64,000 nt of DNA, taken from contig JANQNO010000006.1 in NCBI GenBank assembly GCA_028279555.1, forward strand, positions 243,837-307,836. The letters are read 5' to 3'. The DNA is from Sphingorhabdus sp. Its GTDB lineage: Bacteria; Pseudomonadota; Alphaproteobacteria; Sphingomonadales; Sphingomonadaceae. The notes beneath the pieces are model-generated. The model made no database searches. It was given only the letters and a program-made list of their open reading frames with translations, and was not told the origin of the DNA. Below, in pieces: positions 53,375 to 62,951 of this stretch (the first letter of the stretch is position 1; every line of letters starts with the position of its first letter). Position numbers and translations under genes: made by a program.

Positions 53375-54961
53375 CTAACCCAGATGCGCCTGAACAAAAT
53401 CCGCGCAGCGTTCACCAATCATGATGCTCGGGGCATTGGTATTTCCGCTGACAATTTTGGGCATGATGCTGGCATCGGCCACATAGAGCCCGTCCACGCC
53501 CTTCAGGCGCAGCTCGTGATCGACCACGGCTTCCTTGTCGCCACCCATGCGGCAAGTGCCGACCGGGTGATAGACGGTGTCTGCGCGGGCGCGAATGAGC
53601 TCGTCCAGCGCGTCATCATCATCAAGCGGTGTGTTGTTGACGTCCTCACCCGCATAATCGGCTATCGGCGGCGTATCGATGATACGATGCATTTGCCGGA
53701 TACCTGCACGCAGCACGGCGATGTCGCGCTCGTCGTCGAGGAAATTGGGATCAATCAGCGGCGCATCGCCTGCATTGTTCGATGCCAGCCTCACCGTGCC
53801 CCGGCTTTCCGGCCGCAATACGCAAGCATGGCAACTGAACCCATGGCCACTGACCTGCTCGCGGCCATGATCCTCAAGCGGCGCAGGGACGAAATGATAT
53901 TGGATATCGGGTGCTGGCGCTTTGGCGTTGCTCTTCCAGAAACCGCCGGCCTCGGCAAAAGGCGTCGTCATCGCGCCGGTGCGCCTGATCCGGTGCTCCA
54001 AAACCGCCCCCGCCATTTTCAGCGTCCCTGAAAGTGAGCTACCCAGAAAATCCTTCGATTTCGTCATAAAGCGGCTGACATAGTCGATATGATCCTGCAG
54101 ATTCTCGCCGACTTGTCGGCGATCGAGGACAACGCCGATACCCAGCGCCTGCAATTCCGCAGCAGGCCCAACTCCCGACAGTTTCAAGATTTGCGGGCTA
54201 TTGAAAGCACCTGCCGAGAGAATTACCGCCCGGCGGGCACGCATGGTTTCGCTGACTGTCCCGCGTTTTACTTGAACGCCTGCAGCCCGGCCATCTTCGA
54301 ACAGGATGCGCTGCACCAGCTCCCCGGTCTCGACATGCAGATTGCCCGCCGCCACCGCCGGTTCGACATAGGCACGAGATGCTGACCAACGCTCCCCACC
54401 CTTCTGGGTCACCTGATAGAAGCCGAAGCCCTCCTGCCGGCTTCCATTGAAATCCCCGGTGGCCGGAAGCTGAAGTTTGGCCGCTGCCTCTACGAAAGCT
54501 GCCGAACCGGGATTGGCGTAATGCTGATCCATGACATTGAGCGGCCCGCCCTGCCCGTGAAATTCGTCGTCGATGCGTTCATTGTGTTCTGCGCGCCTGA
54601 AATAAGGCAACACGTCTTTGTAGCGCCAGCCCTTGCAGCCCGTATCGGCCCAATTGTCATAATCCCATTTGTGGCCGCGGATATAGATCATCGCATTGAT
54701 CGCGCTCGAACCACCCAAGCCGCGTCCGCGCGGCTGATAGCCGATACGGTTATTTAGACCCTTTTGGGGAACCGTATCGAAACGATAGTTGGAAGCATCG
54801 GGTAGAAAGGGCATGAAACCCGGGGTCTTGATCAGGAAATTGTCGTTTGTCCCGCCCGCTTCGAGCAAGCAGACGCTATATTTTCCGCTTTCGGACAAAC
54901 GCCCTGCCGCCGCGCTCCCGGCGCTGCCGCCGCCGATAACAATGATATCAAATTCCTGCAT
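53375..54961 (-). CDS. GMC family oxidoreductase (choline dehydrogenase-like)
   Basis: 528 residues. FAD fold DIIVIGGGSAGSAAAGRLSE, GMC signature 1 GRGLGGSSAINAMIYIRGHK region, signature 2 GAFNSPQILKLSGVGP, and C-terminal YHPVGTCRMGGDKEAVVDH plus NTNAPSIMIGERCAD with the catalytic His. Flavin-dependent alcohol oxidation; choline, alkanol and sugar-alcohol enzymes all look alike, so no symbol is given. AGGAGG stands 6 bases before the ATG. Confidence 0.9.
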   Translation of the reverse strand: MQEFDIIVIGGGSAGSAAAGRLSESGKYSVCLLEAGGTNDNFLIKTPGFMPFLPDASNYRFDTVPQKGLNNRIGYQPRGRGLGGSSAINAMIYIRGHKWDYDNWADTGCKGWRYKDVLPYFRRAEHNERIDDEFHGQGGPLNVMDQHYANPGSAAFVEAAAKLQLPATGDFNGSRQEGFGFYQVTQKGGERWSASRAYVEPAVAAGNLHVETGELVQRILFEDGRAAGVQVKRGTVSETMRARRAVILSAGAFNSPQILKLSGVGPAAELQALGIGVVLDRRQVGENLQDHIDYVSRFMTKSKDFLGSSLSGTLKMAGAVLEHRIRRTGAMTTPFAEAGGFWKSNAKAPAPDIQYHFVPAPLEDHGREQVSGHGFSCHACVLRPESRGTVRLASNNAGDAPLIDPNFLDDERDIAVLRAGIRQMHRIIDTPPIADYAGEDVNNTPLDDDDALDELIRARADTVYHPVGTCRMGGDKEAVVDHELRLKGVDGLYVADASIMPKIVSGNTNAPSIMIGERCADFVQAHLG

Positions 54962-55030
54962 GGAACCTCCTCTTGCCTTGGAGTTTAATCAGGCAATTAA
55001 ATGCTGGCAATGGAGATTTTGAACCTCGCG

Positions 55031-55069
55031 CAAAAAAGTGGCGCAGGACCGGAAGGGTGGTCCTGCGCC
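55031..55069 (-). terminator. Rho-independent terminator of the 55129 gene
   Basis: On the minus strand GGCGCAGGACC, an 8-base loop and GGTCCTGCGCC, followed by ACTTTTTT. A perfect 11-base stem, 60 bases past the stop. Confidence 0.88.
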
Positions 55070-55128
55070 TGCCCTGCCCCCGATGCGACCCACGAAAAAC
55101 AGGGGGATGGGCAATTCGCGACGAACTG

Positions 55129-55644
55129 TTATTTGCGGCGCGCTTTCTTCACAGACTCTTCGATATCGCGCGCGATGGCTTCAAATTCTGGGATCATGCC
55201 AGCAAAGGCTTGCGCGAAGCCGCTCATCATGGACATCAAATTGCGGCTTTCGTCGCCCAGCCTGGCCGGGATTGCCTCGGCATCCGGCCCAGCCAGATCG
55301 GCAAGCGTTGCATCGTCCGGGATGCTGTCCTTCACCGCACCGGGCCTTGCCTTTTCGATAGCGCCTGCAAACTTGCCGACCGGAAGCGACAGCATCATGC
55401 CGGACATCCCTTCAACCATTGCCGCAATACTATCCTGCATCGCCGGATCATCCAGCCGCTGTGCAAATTTGGTCATCTTCTCGCTGGCACCGGTGTCCAC
55501 GACCGGGCTTGCTATCGGCGCATCAGCGCCTTCGGTGCCGGTACCCTCTACAAAGACGATTTCTGGCGCACTGCCATCCTCCGCAATGACCGGCGCGGAT
55601 GCGAGCATGAGCGCTGCGAGGGAGATATAGGCAAGGGATCGCAT
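55129..55644 (-). CDS. Secreted hypothetical protein
   Basis: 171 residues from ATG 55644 (GAGG 9 bases upstream). Signal peptide MRSLAYISLAALMLASAPVI cleaved at IAE region. Mature part is helical with DPAMQDSIAAMVEGMSGMML, PVGKFAGAIEKARPG and DATLADLAGPDAEAIPARL. This matches an uncharacterised sphingomonad family; the helical design is reminiscent of the DUF2059 protein on the other side of gltB. Function unknown. Own terminator. Confidence 0.7.
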   Translation of the reverse strand: MRSLAYISLAALMLASAPVIAEDGSAPEIVFVEGTGTEGADAPIASPVVDTGASEKMTKFAQRLDDPAMQDSIAAMVEGMSGMMLSLPVGKFAGAIEKARPGAVKDSIPDDATLADLAGPDAEAIPARLGDESRNLMSMMSGFAQAFAGMIPEFEAIARDIEESVKKARRK

Positions 55645-55779
55645 GGGCCGGTTCCTCAAAAGAATTCAGGGCAGAATTGCCGTTGATCATTCTCTAGAGG
55701 AAGGCCCTTGAGTAGATGCTGAACGCCGCACTCAGTGTAGCGAAAGCGTCGTAACGGGATGTAAATTCCGGTCGGCCGA

Positions 55780-58700
55780 CTATTCGGCCGCTTGCAAATC
55801 CCCGCCGTCTTCTAGCGGGTGTCCCAGCCGTTCGACCATTTCTTTCGGACATATCTGCCAGAATTTGCCGCGCCAGCTATCCCATTCGTCGAGGATGGAG
55901 GCGGACCAGCGGCTGTCGGTAGCTGCGGCATGCGCCTCGACCAGGGCACGCAGTTTCTCTTCCCAATAGACGCTGGCAAGCCGCTGCCATAAAATACTTT
56001 CGCCATTGGCGCGGCGCTCGAAGCTGCCGTCGACATCGAGCACAAAACCCATGCCGCCCGTCATGCCCGCGCCGTAATTACTGCCGACGCTGCCCAGGAT
56101 GACCGCGATCCCGCCGGTCATATATTCGCAGCCATTGGCACCGCAGCCTTCAACAACGACTTCGGCTCCGGAATTGCGCACCGCGAAACGCTCGCCGGCC
56201 TGGCCTGCCGCAAAAAGGCGGCCCGAGGTCGCACCATAAAGCACCGTGTTACCGATGATGCTGTTCTCCTGCGTCGCTAGCGGCGAGGAGACTGTCGGGC
56301 GCACAATGATCGTCCCTCCCGAAAGCCCCTTGCCGACATAGTCATTGGCGTCACCAAAGACCTCGAGCGTGATGCCCTGGCACAGATAGGCCCCAAGTGA
56401 TTGCCCGGCAGATCCGCGCAGACGCACATGGACATGATCTTCGCTCAGCGTCTTCATCCCGTATAGCCGCGTAATCTCAGCAGACAGCCGCGTGCCTACC
56501 GCGCGGTGCGTGTTGCGGACATTATATGTGAGCTGCATCTTCTCGCGCCGCTCGAACACCGGCTGTGCATCGCGGATCATCTGCGCATCCAGACTATCGG
56601 GAACCTCGTTGCGAATGCCTTCGATATTGAAACGCCGAGCGCCATCGGGCGCATCTACCTTCGCCAAGATCGGGTTCAGATCGAGATCATCGAGATGTTC
56701 TGCGCCGCGGCTGACCTGGCGAAGCAGCTCTGTGCGCCCGACGATTTCATCGAGGCTGCGATAGCCCAGCCGTGCCAGAATTTCGCGAACCTCCTCTGCA
56801 ATGAAGGTCATCAGATTGATCACTTTTTCCGGTGTGCCGGTAAATTTCGCGCGCAGTCTTTCATCCTGTACGCAGACCCCGACCGGACAGGTATTGCTGT
56901 GGCACTGACGCACCATGATGCAGCCCATGGCGACCAGGCTGAGTGTTCCAATGCCGAACTCCTCTGCACCCAGAATAGCGCCAATCACGATATCCCGCCC
57001 GGTTTTCAGGCCGCCGTCGGTGCGCAGCTTCACCCGGTGCCTCAGACCGTTGAGCGTAAGCACTTGGTTGGTTTCACTGAGGCCCATTTCCCAGGGCGTG
57101 CCAGCATATTTGATGCTGGTCTGCGGGCTGGCACCTGTTCCCCCGACATTGCCGGACACGAGAATCACGTCTGCGTGAGCTTTGGCCACGCCAGCGGCAA
57201 TCGTGCCGATACCCGACGCACTTACCAGCTTGACGCAGACCCGCGCCTTGGGGTTGATCTGCTTGAGATCATAAATGAGCTGTGCCAAATCCTCGATCGA
57301 ATAGATGTCATGATGTGGCGGCGGGCTGATCAGCGTCACGCCCGGTGTCGAGTGCCTGAGGCGCGCGATAAATTCCGTTACCTTGAAGCCGGGAAGCTGC
57401 CCGCCTTCGCCGGGCTTTGCACCCTGCGCCACCTTGATCTCGATCTCTTCGCAGGCCCCCAGATATTCCGCCGTCACGCCAAAGCGGCCCGAGGCCACCT
57501 GCTTGATAACACTGTTGGCATTGTCGCCATTTTCATAGGGCGTGTAGCGGATCTTGTCCTCCCCGCCTTCACCCGAAACCGCCTTCCCGCCGATACGGTT
57601 CATGGCAATGGCCAGCGTTTCATGCGCCTCTGGAGAAAGTGCGCCCAGGCTCATGCCCGGTGTGACAAAACGCTTCCGTATCTCGGTAATCGCCTCCACC
57701 TCATCGAGCGGAACGGGATCGCGCGCATAGTTGAATTCCATCAAATCGCGCAGATAGATGGGCGGCAAAGACCGCACGCCGCCAACAAACTGCATATAGG
57801 TGGAATAGCTGTCATTGCCGACGGCGCTCTGCAGCAGATGCATCAGGCCCGCCGAATAGGCATGCTCCTCTCCGTCATGCCGCTGCTTGTAGAATCCTCC
57901 CACCGGCAAACGTACGATGGCGCTGTCAAACGCCTCGGCATGCCGGTCGCGCGCATTGACATAGAGCGAGGCATAGCCCTCACCCGAAATCTTGTTCGGC
58001 ATGCCCGGGAAAAAGTCATTAACCAGCGCGCGGGAAAGCCCCACCGCCTCGAAATTATAGCCGCCGCGATAGGATGAAATTACCGCAATACCCATCTTTG
58101 ACATGATTTTGAGAAGACCTTCATTGATCGCCCTGCGATAATTTTCGAATGCCTCGTCATCCGTCATATCCGGCAGCAATCCGCGGCCATGCCGTTCGGC
58201 TATGGCCACCTCGGCGACGTAAGCATTGACCGTCGTCGCGCCTGCCCCGATCAGAACGGCGTAATAATGGGTGTCGAGGCATTCCGCAGCCCGGACATTG
58301 ACCGAGGCATAGGAGCGCAGTCCGCTGCGCACCAGCTGCGTATGCACGGCAGCCGCTGCGAGAACCATCTGAATAGCGACGCGATCCTCATTTATATTTT
58401 CATCGGTCAGGAAAAGCTCGGTTTTGCCCGAACGGACGGCTTCCACAGCCTCTTCGCGGATGCGGGCGATAGCGGCGCGCAGCCCCGCCTGCCCTTCCGC
58501 CACCTCATAGGTGCAATCGACTTCGGCGGCGACATCGGCAAAGCCGTTTTTCATGCGGAACCACTCATTGCTCGAAAGCACCGGACTCTCGAGCACCAGC
58601 ACATTTTCATTCTGGCTGTCATCCTCCAGGATATTGGCCAGATTGGAAAAGCGCGTCTTCAGACTCATCACATGCCGTTCGCGCAGCGAGTCAATGGGAG

Positions 58701-60333
58701 GGTTGGTCACCTGGCTGAAATTTTGCCGGAAAAACTGACTTATCAGACGCGGCTTGTCGCTGATCACGGCAAGCGGCGTATCATCACCCATCGACCCGAT
58801 CGCTTCTTTTGCATCCTCGACCATCGGTGCGAGGATCATCTCGACATCCTCGAGTGTCATTCCGGCCGCGACCTGCCGCCTGGTGAGCTCGGCGCGGCTC
58901 CAATCGGGCGCGCCCTCCTTCACCTTGGGCAGATCATCGATTGTCTGGAAACCCTTCACCAGTGAGGCATAATCCTGTTCGGCGGCGATCCGGTCCTTCA
59001 ACTCGCCATCCTGATAGACTTTGCCTTCTTCCAGATTCACAGCGATCATTTCACCGGGACCGAGCCGACCCTTGCCGGTGATCGTCGCCTCTGACAGCAC
59101 CACCATGCCGGTTTCGGAACCGATCACCAGCAGACTGTCGGCCGTGATCGAATAGCGCAGCGGGCGCAGCGCATTGCGGTCCACCCCCGCAACCGCCCAG
59201 CGGCCATCGGTCATCGCCAACGCCGCAGGACCGTCCCATGGCTCCATCACGCTTGCCATATATTGATACATCGCCTTGTGATCTTCAGGCAGATGGGGAT
59301 TGGCCTGCCACGCCTCGGGGATCAGCATTAGCTTCGCCGTCGGCCCTTCCTTGCCCGAACGCACCAGCGTCTCAAAGACGGCATCGAGCGCGGCAGTATC
59401 GGAGGAGCCAGCCGGGATAACCGGCTTGATATCGTCTGATTGCGCCCCGAAAGCGAGGCTTGCCATCTTGATCTCGTGGCTCTTCATCCAGTTCTTGTTG
59501 CCGCGGATGGTGTTGATTTCGCCATTATGCGCGATGCTGCGGAAAGGTTGGGCGAGCCACCATTGCGGGAAGGTATTGGTCGAATAGCGCTGATGGAAGA
59601 TCGCAACGCGGCTGACGAAGCGCTCATCCCGCAGGTCGGGGAAGAAGACCGACAGGCTCTCCGCGAGAAACAGCCCCTTATAGACAATCGACTGGCAGGA
59701 CAGGCTGCAAATGTAGAAGTCGCGTACCTGCGCGGCGATGATCTTGCGCTCGATCCGGCGGCGGATCAGATACAGATTCTTCTCGAATTCCGACTTGGCT
59801 TCTGCATCGGGCGCGGTATCGCGCGTACCGTCGGCCAATTCGGGGCCGGAAATCATGATCTGTTCGATCTCGGGCCGTGTCGCCTGCGCCTTGTCGCCGA
59901 TCACCGAAACATCCACCGGTACCTGCCGCCAGCCATAGATGGTATAGCCGGCATCGATTATCTCAGATTCGACGATGGTGCGCGCCTGTTCCTGCTGCGC
60001 GAGATCGGTGCGCGGCAGGAAGATCATCCCCACGGCAAGGATGTTGGGGCGCAGCGCATGGCCACTGTCGGCTATGGCATCATCGAAAAAGCGCACCGGA
60101 ATGTCGATATGGATACCGGCCCCGTCGCCCGTCATGCCGTCGGCATCGACAGCACCGCGGTGCCACACCGCCCTGAGCGCATCGATCGCCGAGGCAACGA
60201 CGCGCCGGGAGGGTTTGCCATCGGTGGCCGCCACCAGCCCGACACCGCAGGCATCGCGCTCGAACTGCGGATCATACATGCCCTCGCGCGCGAGCCGCTC
60301 ATGTTCGGGGGTTGGGTAGACAGGTTCAGTCAT
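55780..60333 (-). CDS. gltB: Glutamate synthase (NADPH) large subunit
   Basis: 1517 residues from ATG 60333. N-terminal class II glutamine amidotransferase with nucleophile Cys29 (RDACGVGLVA) after a propeptide, central domain, FMN domain (VILVSGNVGGTGASPQTSIK region), 3Fe-4S cluster CIMVRQCHSNTCPVGVC, and the C-terminal GXGXG beta-helix (SGGTIIVRP; GATSGRLFAAGQAGERFAVR). Makes two glutamates from glutamine and 2-oxoglutarate with GltD. gltD lies upstream on the same strand, separated by a DUF2059 gene. Confidence 0.97.
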   Translation of the reverse strand: MTEPVYPTPEHERLAREGMYDPQFERDACGVGLVAATDGKPSRRVVASAIDALRAVWHRGAVDADGMTGDGAGIHIDIPVRFFDDAIADSGHALRPNILAVGMIFLPRTDLAQQEQARTIVESEIIDAGYTIYGWRQVPVDVSVIGDKAQATRPEIEQIMISGPELADGTRDTAPDAEAKSEFEKNLYLIRRRIERKIIAAQVRDFYICSLSCQSIVYKGLFLAESLSVFFPDLRDERFVSRVAIFHQRYSTNTFPQWWLAQPFRSIAHNGEINTIRGNKNWMKSHEIKMASLAFGAQSDDIKPVIPAGSSDTAALDAVFETLVRSGKEGPTAKLMLIPEAWQANPHLPEDHKAMYQYMASVMEPWDGPAALAMTDGRWAVAGVDRNALRPLRYSITADSLLVIGSETGMVVLSEATITGKGRLGPGEMIAVNLEEGKVYQDGELKDRIAAEQDYASLVKGFQTIDDLPKVKEGAPDWSRAELTRRQVAAGMTLEDVEMILAPMVEDAKEAIGSMGDDTPLAVISDKPRLISQFFRQNFSQVTNPPIDSLRERHVMSLKTRFSNLANILEDDSQNENVLVLESPVLSSNEWFRMKNGFADVAAEVDCTYEVAEGQAGLRAAIARIREEAVEAVRSGKTELFLTDENINEDRVAIQMVLAAAAVHTQLVRSGLRSYASVNVRAAECLDTHYYAVLIGAGATTVNAYVAEVAIAERHGRGLLPDMTDDEAFENYRRAINEGLLKIMSKMGIAVISSYRGGYNFEAVGLSRALVNDFFPGMPNKISGEGYASLYVNARDRHAEAFDSAIVRLPVGGFYKQRHDGEEHAYSAGLMHLLQSAVGNDSYSTYMQFVGGVRSLPPIYLRDLMEFNYARDPVPLDEVEAITEIRKRFVTPGMSLGALSPEAHETLAIAMNRIGGKAVSGEGGEDKIRYTPYENGDNANSVIKQVASGRFGVTAEYLGACEEIEIKVAQGAKPGEGGQLPGFKVTEFIARLRHSTPGVTLISPPPHHDIYSIEDLAQLIYDLKQINPKARVCVKLVSASGIGTIAAGVAKAHADVILVSGNVGGTGASPQTSIKYAGTPWEMGLSETNQVLTLNGLRHRVKLRTDGGLKTGRDIVIGAILGAEEFGIGTLSLVAMGCIMVRQCHSNTCPVGVCVQDERLRAKFTGTPEKVINLMTFIAEEVREILARLGYRSLDEIVGRTELLRQVSRGAEHLDDLDLNPILAKVDAPDGARRFNIEGIRNEVPDSLDAQMIRDAQPVFERREKMQLTYNVRNTHRAVGTRLSAEITRLYGMKTLSEDHVHVRLRGSAGQSLGAYLCQGITLEVFGDANDYVGKGLSGGTIIVRPTVSSPLATQENSIIGNTVLYGATSGRLFAAGQAGERFAVRNSGAEVVVEGCGANGCEYMTGGIAVILGSVGSNYGAGMTGGMGFVLDVDGSFERRANGESILWQRLASVYWEEKLRALVEAHAAATDSRWSASILDEWDSWRGKFWQICPKEMVERLGHPLEDGGDLQAAE

Positions 60334-60375
60334 CGTCAATTTCGTTTCCCAGGCGCGCCCTGCAAATGGCAGTCC

Positions 60376-61206
60376 TCACTCCTCGGCCTGCTCATCTTGC
60401 GTACTGTCGCGGAAGCGCTCCAGTTCGCCGATATCAACTGAAAGCAGGTCGGCAAGCTGCTGCATTTGCGCTACATCCAGGTCGGCCAAAGTCCGCGGCG
60501 GCGGAACATCTTCGACATCTTTTTCCAGCTCCGGAATTTTCGCCATTACCTTTTCCAGCATCACCGGCATGGCTTGCATGGAGGCGCTCATAATTTCTGG
60601 ATCGGCGAGCAGGACAAAAGACTCCGCTGCATAAAACTCGCCCGCTGGTGTATTGAAAAAAGCGTTGATCTCACGCAATTGCTCCGCGCTGAACTTGCGC
60701 GCATAGGCGCGGGCCATCCCCTCACGCAAGACAGGCTCGATTTCGGTGAAGGCTTCGGTCATCAATGGCACTATGGCCTCGAAGACCTTCTTGTTGCGCT
60801 GCTCCGCATGTGGATCGATCAGCGCGCCTGCCGCAGCAAGTGCTTCTTGATCCAATTCGTAGAGCTGCTCTTCCGGTACGCCCGTTGCTGCCGCAATATC
60901 TGCAGGCTTGGCCATCGCGAAAAGCCCCATCATTGGCGCGAGTATCTGGTCAAAGGTCTCTTGCATCATGCGTGCATAAGTACCGGCCGGCAAAATCTTG
61001 CCAGATGTGATTCTGGCCAACGCAAGCTGTTCCTCGGCGATTGGCGGGGCATCGCTGGTATCGAATATTTCGAGCATCTTCTGGAAGGCAGCCATCTCTC
61101 TCGCCGTTACTTCGTCAACGGCTGCATCCTCCTGCGCTGATGCCGCCTGGGGTAGTGCAAGCGAAGAAACAGCCAATGACAAGGCAGCAATCGGTGCTTT
61201 CAACAT
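60376..61206 (-). CDS. DUF2059 domain secreted protein
   Basis: 276 residues from ATG 61206 (AGAGGAAAT 7 bases upstream). Signal peptide MLKAPIAALSLAVSSLALPQ, cleaved at ASA-QE. DUF2059 signature near 165-215: MARAYARKFSAEQLREINAF, FNTPAGEFYAAESFVLL. Acidic C-terminus. Family function unknown. It sits between gltD (25 bases upstream) and gltB (42 bases downstream), so it is probably transcribed with them. Confidence 0.8.
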   Translation of the reverse strand: MLKAPIAALSLAVSSLALPQAASAQEDAAVDEVTAREMAAFQKMLEIFDTSDAPPIAEEQLALARITSGKILPAGTYARMMQETFDQILAPMMGLFAMAKPADIAAATGVPEEQLYELDQEALAAAGALIDPHAEQRNKKVFEAIVPLMTEAFTEIEPVLREGMARAYARKFSAEQLREINAFFNTPAGEFYAAESFVLLADPEIMSASMQAMPVMLEKVMAKIPELEKDVEDVPPPRTLADLDVAQMQQLADLLSVDIGELERFRDSTQDEQAEE

Positions 61207-61231
61207 TTCGATTTCCTCTCTGTTCTTTTCA

Positions 61232-62677
61232 TTACGCCGCAGCCTTTTCCGCTTTTGCTTTCTGGCGCATCCATGTGTGCATATGTTCCACGACATCGCG
61301 GCCGTCGCGGATGGCCCAGACCACCAGGCTCGCGCCGCGAACGATGTCGCCGACGGCAAAGACGCCGTCGAGGTTGGTCATCATCGTTTTGTGATCGACC
61401 CGAACGGTTCCCCAACGCGTGACGCCCAGTTCTTCGGCCTCGAAAAGCTTGGGCAATTCTTCGGGCTCAAAGCCGAGCGCCATAATCACCATGTCGGCGT
61501 CGAGCGTATAGTCCCCATCGGGATCGGGTTCTGGCACGCGGCGGCCGCTGGCATCGGCTGCACCCAGCCGCATCTTGCCGACATGCACTTTCTCGACCGC
61601 ATCTTTCTTGCCGCCGAAACCCTTGGGCCCTGACAGCCAGACAAACTCTACGCCCTCTTCCTCGGCATTGCGCACTTCATTCTGCGAACCCGGCATATTT
61701 TCCCGGTCGCGGCGATAGAGGCACTTCACCGATTTGGCACCCTGCCGCACGGCTGTGCGCACACAGTCCATCGCGGTGTCGCCCCCGCCTATGACAACCA
61801 CGCGCTTGCCTTTGGCGTCCATCTTTCCGCTGTCAAACTCGGGCACGGTATCACCGAAGCCCTTGCGATTGGAGGCGGTGAGATAATCGAGTGCCGGAGT
61901 AATACCGTCCAGACCAATGCCGGGCGTCTTGACCTTACGCGCTTTGTAGACGCCGGTTGCAATCAGGATGCTGTCATGTTTGGCTCGCAGCTCATCCAGT
62001 CTGGCATCCTTGCCCACCTCGAAATTCTCGTGAAAGACAATCCCGCCCTGTTTGAGCCGGTCGATGCGGCGCATCACCACATCCTTTTCCAGCTTGAAAC
62101 CGGGGATGCCGTAGGTGAGCAGGCCGCCGGCGCGGTCATGCCGGTCATAGACATGCACGTCATAGCCCGCGACGCGCAGATACTCCGCAGCGGTCAGCCC
62201 GCCCGGTCCGGCACCGATGATACCTACCGACTGGCCGCGTGAAGTACCGGGCTCGATCGGCTCGACCCAACCCTTGGCCCAGGCCGTGTCGGTAATATAT
62301 TTTTCCACGCTGCCGATGGTCACTGCGCCATGGCCGGAAAATTCGATCACGCAATTGCCTTCGCACAGCCTGTCCTGAGGGCAGATACGCCCGCAAATTT
62401 CGGGCATGGTCGATGTCAGGTTGGAAAGCTCATAGGCCTCGCGCAGCCGCCCCTCAGCAGTCAGTTTTAACCAGTCGGGAATGTGGTTGCCAAGCGGACA
62501 ATGCACCGAGCAGTAGGGCACACCGCATTGCGAACAGCGCGCCGACTGCTCGGCGGCGGCTTCTGGCGCATAGCGGTCAGCAATCTCCTGAAAATCCTCA
62601 GCGCGCAATTCCGCCTCGCGCTTTTCAGGATAGGCCTGTCCTGCATCGACAAATTTCAGCATTTTCGTGGCAGCCAT
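61232..62677 (-). CDS. gltD: Glutamate synthase small subunit
   Basis: 481 residues. N-terminal 4Fe-4S ligands in CSQCGVPYCSVHCPLGN and CGRICPQDRLCEGNC; FAD fold VGIIGAGPGGLTAAEYLR; NADPH fold VVVIGGGDTAMDCVRTA; C-terminal GVFAVGDIVRGASLVVWAI. Feeds electrons from NADPH to GltB. First gene of gltD-DUF2059-gltB. Confidence 0.96.
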   Translation of the reverse strand: MAATKMLKFVDAGQAYPEKREAELRAEDFQEIADRYAPEAAAEQSARCSQCGVPYCSVHCPLGNHIPDWLKLTAEGRLREAYELSNLTSTMPEICGRICPQDRLCEGNCVIEFSGHGAVTIGSVEKYITDTAWAKGWVEPIEPGTSRGQSVGIIGAGPGGLTAAEYLRVAGYDVHVYDRHDRAGGLLTYGIPGFKLEKDVVMRRIDRLKQGGIVFHENFEVGKDARLDELRAKHDSILIATGVYKARKVKTPGIGLDGITPALDYLTASNRKGFGDTVPEFDSGKMDAKGKRVVVIGGGDTAMDCVRTAVRQGAKSVKCLYRRDRENMPGSQNEVRNAEEEGVEFVWLSGPKGFGGKKDAVEKVHVGKMRLGAADASGRRVPEPDPDGDYTLDADMVIMALGFEPEELPKLFEAEELGVTRWGTVRVDHKTMMTNLDGVFAVGDIVRGASLVVWAIRDGRDVVEHMHTWMRQKAKAEKAAA

Positions 62678-62859
62678 GACGCCTCATTCTCGCTCGCTTA
62701 GGTGATAGCCGGGGCCGGACCGATGCCCGCTTCCAGCCGCCGGTCTGATTTTGCATAAAGATACGGTCGCGCAATGTCACGCCAAAACTGCCATATAGGG
62801 CAGTAACACTGTATTAAATATTTTAGACCGCCGTCGAACAGCGGAGAAAAGCCACGTCC

Positions 62860-62902
62860 CTTGGGATAATTTAGTACCGGTTCGGCCTCAAATTATCCCA
62901 AG
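62860..62902. repeat. Perfect 13-bp inverted repeat upstream of uppP
   Basis: CTTGGGATAATTT (62860-62872) and AAATTATCCCAAG (62890-62902) with a 17-base loop, 50 bases before the uppP ATG. No T-run follows on either strand at terminator distance. The rest of the 274-base gap between gltD and uppP shows no gene. Confidence 0.7.
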
Positions 62903-62951
62903 ACAGCACGACTCGCTTTGGATATAGCGGCGCGAATTTCTCCATGCAGGC

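Noticed and set aside
56506..58077. 523-codon plus-strand frame inside gltB
   Set aside because: Shadow of gltB, whose full length and motifs are standard.
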